A DNA stretch of 26,795 nucleotides from Caldithrix sp. (GTDB lineage: Bacteria; KSB1; UBA2214; DYKH01): contig DYKH01000072.1 in the NCBI GenBank assembly GCA_020722685.1, positions 1 through 26,795 of the forward strand, read 5' to 3'. Every line of letters starts with the position of its first letter. Within the stretch, counting starts at the first letter, position 1. Shown here piece by piece: positions 23,311 to 26,795 of the stretch. The notes under the pieces are model-generated. The model saw nothing but the letters and a program-made list of their open reading frames with translations. It was not told the origin of the DNA and ran no database searches. The position numbers and the translations under genes are program-made.

Positions 23311-23432
23311 CACTGGAAATCCCTGTGAAACAGAAATTAAGCGAGATGTGTGTCGCACTTTATTCCAGCAAAGATTATGAAGCAAGCTTTTGCTTGGTTT
23401 AGTGCAAATGGGGACCTGCAATCCTATTTATT

Positions 23433-23460
23433 AAAAGGCCCGGTACTACTTCCGGGCTTT
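23433..23460 (-). terminator. Rho-independent-type terminator
   Basis: GCCCGG (23438-23443) pairs with CCGGGC (23452-23457), extended by AAA/TTT with one bulged G, around an 8-base loop. On the minus strand it is followed by CTTTTAATAAAT. It lies about 90 bases after the stop of the 23551-24705 gene. The AT-rich ends on both sides would allow bidirectional action. Confidence 0.7.
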
Positions 23461-23522
23461 GCTATTTTATTGCCCACAAGTCATATGGTAAAACCCACAA
23501 GAGATAGGACACCACAGAGGGA

Positions 23523-23537
23523 ATGTCCCGGGGACAT
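23523..23537. repeat. Palindrome ATGTCCC-G-GGGACAT
   Basis: Perfect 7-1-7 dyad 14 bp past the stop codon of the T9SS-sorted protein gene. It is probably a 3' mRNA hairpin preceding the terminator at 23433-23460. No T-run is attached. Confidence 0.45.
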
Positions 23538-23550
23538 CTCTCGTTGAAAT

Positions 23551-24705
23551 TTATGGTAGTAAGGTCATCTTCTGAGTCTTAACAAATTCTCCGGCCTGCA
23601 TTCGGCATAGGTATATGCCAGCCCCGACTTCCTTGCCAGAGCTATCTTTGCCATTCCATTCAATGGAGTGATAGCCTGCTGACATCTGGGAATGTATGAG
23701 AGTGATGATTTTTGGGCCGTGAATATTATAGATATCCATCCGGATGTGGTTTTCTTCAGGCAATTCGTATCTTATAAAAGTCACTGGATTAAAAGGATTA
23801 GGGAAGTTCTGCTGTAATGCGTATTGTTGTGGTACATCCGTTTTTGAATCATTCCATGCTACCGGCTTTGTCCAATGACCGCGAACCCAGTCCATCGTGC
23901 TAAAGGCAGATTCTACACCCCAGTTGTTCACTGTTTTCATCTTGTACTGAACCATGTAATATGGATAGGTGGTTTCGATATCATAGTCATCGTACGAGGT
24001 GGTTGAAGGACTTACAGTAGTCAGCAGCGAAAAAGCTCCGTAATTATAGCTCCGATAAATGCTGAGATGGTCGACGCAAACATCGGTTACTTCTGACCAG
24101 GTAAGCCTTGGCATATTATTGACAGCCGTAACATCAAAATTTTGGGGTGGAATGAGGTTCTCGAATTCAGAGGTATCAGGGTCAGGATCGTACTCTCCCC
24201 GCAAATACATCCAAACTGACGCCGAGTTGCCGAGATCCTCTGTGAGAGATGGATCAGCGTAGAACTTATGTGTGGTGTTCGAAAAATAGATACGAACATC
24301 TCCCGTGTAAAGAGGGGGATCATTGACATCGCGATAATTGCAGTCTCGATAATCAAAATAAAGGTTATACCAATTTCCACCACTTTTTACGCTTATCTTG
24401 TAATTGGCGTAGGCAACGCTGTCTTCTGAGCAGCCCACATCATCGACATAATCTAAAAACCAGTCTTGACCATAATGCCTAAAGAAGTGATAGTCATTTC
24501 CTACGTCTGGAAAATGCATGCTAAATCTGCCCCAAGTTTTATCCGATACGGCCTCAATCTTCATGGAATCATTTTGTACTGGATCTTTGGAATAAATCAA
24601 TAGCTCCCCACAAATTCGTTGCGCAAATGCGGGGCTTTCCCAAACTACAAATAAGAGAATGAGGTATCCTGTTTTCCTTCCTAAACTTGCCAAAATTGCT
24701 CTCAT
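23551..24705 (-). CDS. Secreted T9SS-sorted protein of unknown function with FnIII-like segment
   Basis: 384 aa. ATG at 24705 follows a GGAGG site. Signal peptide about residues 1-28 (..ESPAFAQ). Residues about 30-180 form an unrecognised beta-rich region, aromatic- and Asp-rich with several Cys. Residues about 185-275 resemble a fibronectin-III domain (IPPQNFDVTAVNNMPRLTWS .. LSIYRSYNYGAF). The C-terminal part (LQQNFPNPFNPVTFIRYELP .. MDIYNIHGPKI .. GAGIYLCRMQAGEFVKTQKM) is a T9SS/FlgD-like sorting domain. It lies 38 bp after the beta-propeller lipoprotein gene, so the two are likely one operon. The DNA is visibly more AT-rich than the glycan genes at lower coordinates. No enzymatic motif is seen. 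Confidence 0.85.
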   Translation of the reverse strand: MRAILASLGRKTGYLILLFVVWESPAFAQRICGELLIYSKDPVQNDSMKIEAVSDKTWGRFSMHFPDVGNDYHFFRHYGQDWFLDYVDDVGCSEDSVAYANYKISVKSGGNWYNLYFDYRDCNYRDVNDPPLYTGDVRIYFSNTTHKFYADPSLTEDLGNSASVWMYLRGEYDPDPDTSEFENLIPPQNFDVTAVNNMPRLTWSEVTDVCVDHLSIYRSYNYGAFSLLTTVSPSTTSYDDYDIETTYPYYMVQYKMKTVNNWGVESAFSTMDWVRGHWTKPVAWNDSKTDVPQQYALQQNFPNPFNPVTFIRYELPEENHIRMDIYNIHGPKIITLIHSQMSAGYHSIEWNGKDSSGKEVGAGIYLCRMQAGEFVKTQKMTLLP

Positions 24706-24743
24706 CTTTAGCCTCCATTCGTAAAAGTGAGATAGTATCTTGT

Positions 24744-26021
24744 TTAACGCACGATGAAATAATAGGAGAAATTGGTGCCGACAAAAGCTCGCCTGTCCGA
24801 GGTGATTACCGGAACGTTATCAAGATCGGGTATGGTCCTCGCTCCCGTAACATAAAAAGACCTTGAAAATTTTAAGGTACCGTCCTTGTGAAAAACAGCA
24901 AAGTTTGCTCCTCCTGAACTGACATCGTTGTTTCCGCCGACCATACTTATGTAAATATCGCCATTTATATCGATGACCGGTTCCATATATGCCCAAAGAT
25001 TCTCCTTCTTCCACATGATCTTTCCGTCGTAATCCAAGGCATACAATGCTGTTGCATGTTGACCTACAGCGTGAAGAGCGCCATCCCATCCTATTGAGAC
25101 TCCAGGGCCAATATGTGCAATAGCATCAATAGAAGTCTGCCATCGTAAACTTCCGTTGGCTTGCAAAGAGAATACGCTGCCCGAAGTAACGAAATAGATA
25201 TTTCCCTCATTATCTACCGAAGGACTGCTTGACTCATCTGAATACCCATAGCTCCATTTGACGGTGCCGGTAGTATCCACGGCATAAAGCCCGGTCTTTG
25301 ATACCGCAACATAAAGAGTCGTCCCATCCGGAGACATGGCGGCCTCTGGAGCAAATCGACCTTCGAGCTTGCATTTCCACTTGAGGTTTCCTTCGGTAGT
25401 GAGGGCATACACATGCAACGTCCCATCCTCCGTATTCAAGCGTGCGGCAAAGTATAGAGTCTTACCATCCTTCGACAAGGCTGATATGTGAGGCCATTCT
25501 ATACCCGCTTGATCTCCTTTGAATGCCCACTTGAGTTCTCCGTCGGGTGTGAATGCACATATCCCGCCGCCACGAGCCTGATAAGCGTAGATGGTGCCTT
25601 CCGCGGTAACCAGTGGCGTGTACCAGAAACAGCCATCATATTTCCATTTGATCGAGCCATCTGAATTAGCCGCGATCAGCCCCACCGGCGAAGTAAAGTA
25701 AACGGTACCGTCTTCACCAAGCACCGCCTGCATGTGAGCATCCGACAAAGTATACTCAATCGTTCCCGCAAGAATTCCTTCCTGCGGCCCCACAAAAGCG
25801 CTTCTGCCAGTATGTTGCGGATCGTACAAGTAGGTGGGACAGGGAGAGTTGGCTAACGAAGGCCAGGGAATGGTGATTTGCGGATGGGTAACAAATCCTC
25901 CCTCTTGCTCGCCTTCGGAAGGCGGCTTTTCTTTGCCCGAGCTGAGCGGCTCTTTCTCTCGGGTGCAGTAGAGCAGGCCCAGAGTCGAGAGCACGACCAA
26001 AAAAGCAATTTTTCGGCACAT
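24744..26021 (-). CDS. PQQ-like beta-propeller repeat lipoprotein
   Basis: 425 aa. ATG at 26021 follows AAAGGAG. The leader ends LGLLYC-TREKEP, a lipobox, so the protein is probably a lipoprotein; a Pro/Glu/Lys-rich tether follows (about 22-45). The body is a beta-propeller of repeating blades of the type GxVYF.. / LYALDxDGxxxWKxx: DGSIKWKYDG, PDGELKWAFKG, TEGNLKWKCKLEG, TTGTVKWSYGY, NGSLRWQTS, YDGKIMWKKE and DGTLKFSRS, seven or eight units. Such domains occur in BamB-like and PQQ-dehydrogenase-like proteins, but no enzyme motif is evident, so a binding or scaffold role is more likely. It is first in a two-gene operon with the T9SS protein. Its link to glycan metabolism is unproven. Confidence 0.88.
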   Translation of the reverse strand: MCRKIAFLVVLSTLGLLYCTREKEPLSSGKEKPPSEGEQEGGFVTHPQITIPWPSLANSPCPTYLYDPQHTGRSAFVGPQEGILAGTIEYTLSDAHMQAVLGEDGTVYFTSPVGLIAANSDGSIKWKYDGCFWYTPLVTAEGTIYAYQARGGGICAFTPDGELKWAFKGDQAGIEWPHISALSKDGKTLYFAARLNTEDGTLHVYALTTEGNLKWKCKLEGRFAPEAAMSPDGTTLYVAVSKTGLYAVDTTGTVKWSYGYSDESSSPSVDNEGNIYFVTSGSVFSLQANGSLRWQTSIDAIAHIGPGVSIGWDGALHAVGQHATALYALDYDGKIMWKKENLWAYMEPVIDINGDIYISMVGGNNDVSSGGANFAVFHKDGTLKFSRSFYVTGARTIPDLDNVPVITSDRRAFVGTNFSYYFIVR

Positions 26022-26610
26022 TTTCTTTCTCCTTTCAACTTTTGTTGTCGCACAAAAGAACCTGCCCTCGGCACGACAAATCTTGGCCGATTAATCCCGG
26101 CAGAGGGCATTAAGAAAGAAAACGGTTTTTGCCGATCCGCCATAGTGACTGACATGCCTCAGAAATACTCCCCATTATCATCTCCTTATCGGAATAGAAG
26201 GCTAAGTCATAAAACCCGGCCCTGAAAAGGCCTAAGAGATTTGTTGTCCACTACCCATGAATTCCAATTCAAAGAACCTGTGAAGAGTTGCTAATATGCT
26301 TAGGTGGGTTGAACAGTTTCAATATGGAAATAACCCCTCATCAGAGTGTCACAACCTTGTGTGACGCAACTACCGCTACACGATAATGATCTTTTTTCAC
26401 AAGATCAAGCACTTTTTCTGCCGGCGAGTGTAAGCGCAGAAATGGGGTGTGCATACTCCGACCGCAGGAAGGAATCTATCGATTCCGAATCTGCCAAGTT
26501 GGTCGAGTCCGTTGCTCACAGATTTCTCATCCGCCACTGGCGGATTCGAAATGACGTACTTATTCAGTCGGCTGAACAAGTACAAAAAGTCATCGCAGGT
26601 GGCTTTCTTC
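26022..26610. other. 589-bp intergenic region with several small dyads
   Basis: No convincing gene on either strand. Dyads seen: TGCCCTCGG/GGCAGAGGGCA (26063-26109, one bulge), GTCACA-N6-TGTGAC near 26347-26364, GGAATC-TATC-GATTCC (26471-26486), ATCCGCCA-C-TGGCGGAT (26529-26545) and TTCAG-TCGG-CTGAA (26564-26577). The last three lie just after the permease stop and could act together as transcript ends, though none has a proper T-run. A single half-site TGTAAGCG occurs near 26429. I found no strong promoter for the propeller gene. Confidence 0.4.
26529..26545. repeat. Palindrome ATCCGCCA-C-TGGCGGAT
   Basis: Perfect 8-1-8 dyad about 65 bp after the ABC permease stop codon. It may be part of the 3' end of that transcript or of a dispersed intergenic element. 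Confidence 0.45.
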
Positions 26611-26795
26611 TCACTCTTTCAATCCTCCTAAAAGAATCCCTTGGATGTAATACTTTTGCAGCAAGAGAAAAACAAGAGCGACGGGAATGATGGTGATCAC
26701 CGAGCCGGCCATCATCAACTCCGGGTCCTGGGTATGCTCTCCCATCAGGTTGGCGATCGCCACCGGCAAGGTGAACATCTCTTGCTTGGACATGA
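26611..26795 (-). CDS. Carbohydrate ABC transporter permease (MalG/AraQ type), C-terminal end only
   Basis: The frame is open at the window edge; 61 codons are visible, ending at TGA 26613-26611. The peptide reads FTLPVAIANLMGEHTQDPEL, then a final membrane helix MMAGSVITIIPVALVFLLLQ and the tail KYYIQGILLGGLKE, the standard end of the second permease subunit of CUT1 sugar importers. The EAA loop and earlier helices are outside the window. It would carry sugars across the inner membrane with a binding protein, a partner permease and an ATPase, presumably encoded at higher coordinates. A relic of a related permease is at 23166-23310. Confidence 0.88.
   Translation of the reverse strand, partial: MSKQEMFTLPVAIANLMGEHTQDPELMMAGSVITIIPVALVFLLLQKYYIQGILLGGLKE

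Noticed and set aside
22954..23421. 155-aa minus-strand open frame
   Set aside because: It runs across the permease relic in a different frame, through the 118-bp inverted-repeat element, and has no domain or ribosome site. The relic's own frame explains the conserved sequence.
26346..26690. 114-aa plus-strand open frame
   Set aside because: Its 3' part is antisense to the ABC permease end and its 5' part covers intergenic dyads; a matching frame appears over the permease relic only because the DNA is homologous.

Overview
The window carries one strand of a carbohydrate-utilisation region: every convincing gene lies on the minus strand, so transcription runs from high to low coordinates. At least five clues point to a didermal bacterium of the FCB superphylum outside classical Bacteroidetes, for example KSB1, Calditrichota or Ignavibacteriota (inferred from gene style, no marker gene is present). 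Four secreted proteins end in 'NxPNPFN'-type or related C-terminal sorting domains of the type IX secretion system (T9SS). There is a PorV/PorQ-family outer-membrane protein, a TonB-dependent receptor with an N-terminal carboxypeptidase-regulatory-like domain, and no SusD. Shine-Dalgarno sites (AGGAGG, AAGGAG) are clear on most genes, with occasional GTG/TTG starts.

Layout in the direction of transcription: (i) 26795-26611, the last 61 codons of a CUT1-type sugar ABC permease; (ii) 26021-23551, a two-gene unit encoding a PQQ-like beta-propeller lipoprotein and a T9SS-sorted protein of unknown function, closed by a hairpin terminator near 23433-23460; (iii) 23310-23166, an orphan C-terminal piece of a second, diverged ABC permease; (iv) 22814-21783, a LacI-family regulator with a good sigma70-like promoter and two LacI-type operators in its leader; (v) 21488-7501, a probable operon of five secreted or envelope proteins: a four-module CBM9-like T9SS protein, a TonB receptor, a 1098-aa T9SS surface protein, a PorV-like protein, and a large secreted glycosidase-like protein with CBM11-like and discoidin-like domains; (vi) 6987-1, a second unit after a 513-bp gap: a cytoplasmic GH94-type phosphorylase, two secreted GH144-like (PF10091 'glycoamylase') enzymes, and a PQQ-dependent sugar dehydrogenase cut by the window edge.

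Working model (inference): surface CBM9 modules and the T9SS-exported GH144-like enzyme capture and cut a beta-glucan, most likely beta-1,2-glucan given the GH144 pair. The TonB receptor, with the 1098-aa protein possibly replacing SusD, imports oligosaccharides. The lipoprotein GH144 paralogue and the discoidin/six-hairpin protein trim them in the envelope, an ABC importer carries them inward, and the GH94 enzyme phosphorolyses them. The LacI regulator, which appears autoregulated, probably senses a breakdown product.

The most unusual items are the near-identical 1470-bp in-frame duplication inside the CBM9 gene, the SusD-less TonB/surface-protein/PorV trio, and the unassigned 1061-aa putative glycosidase.
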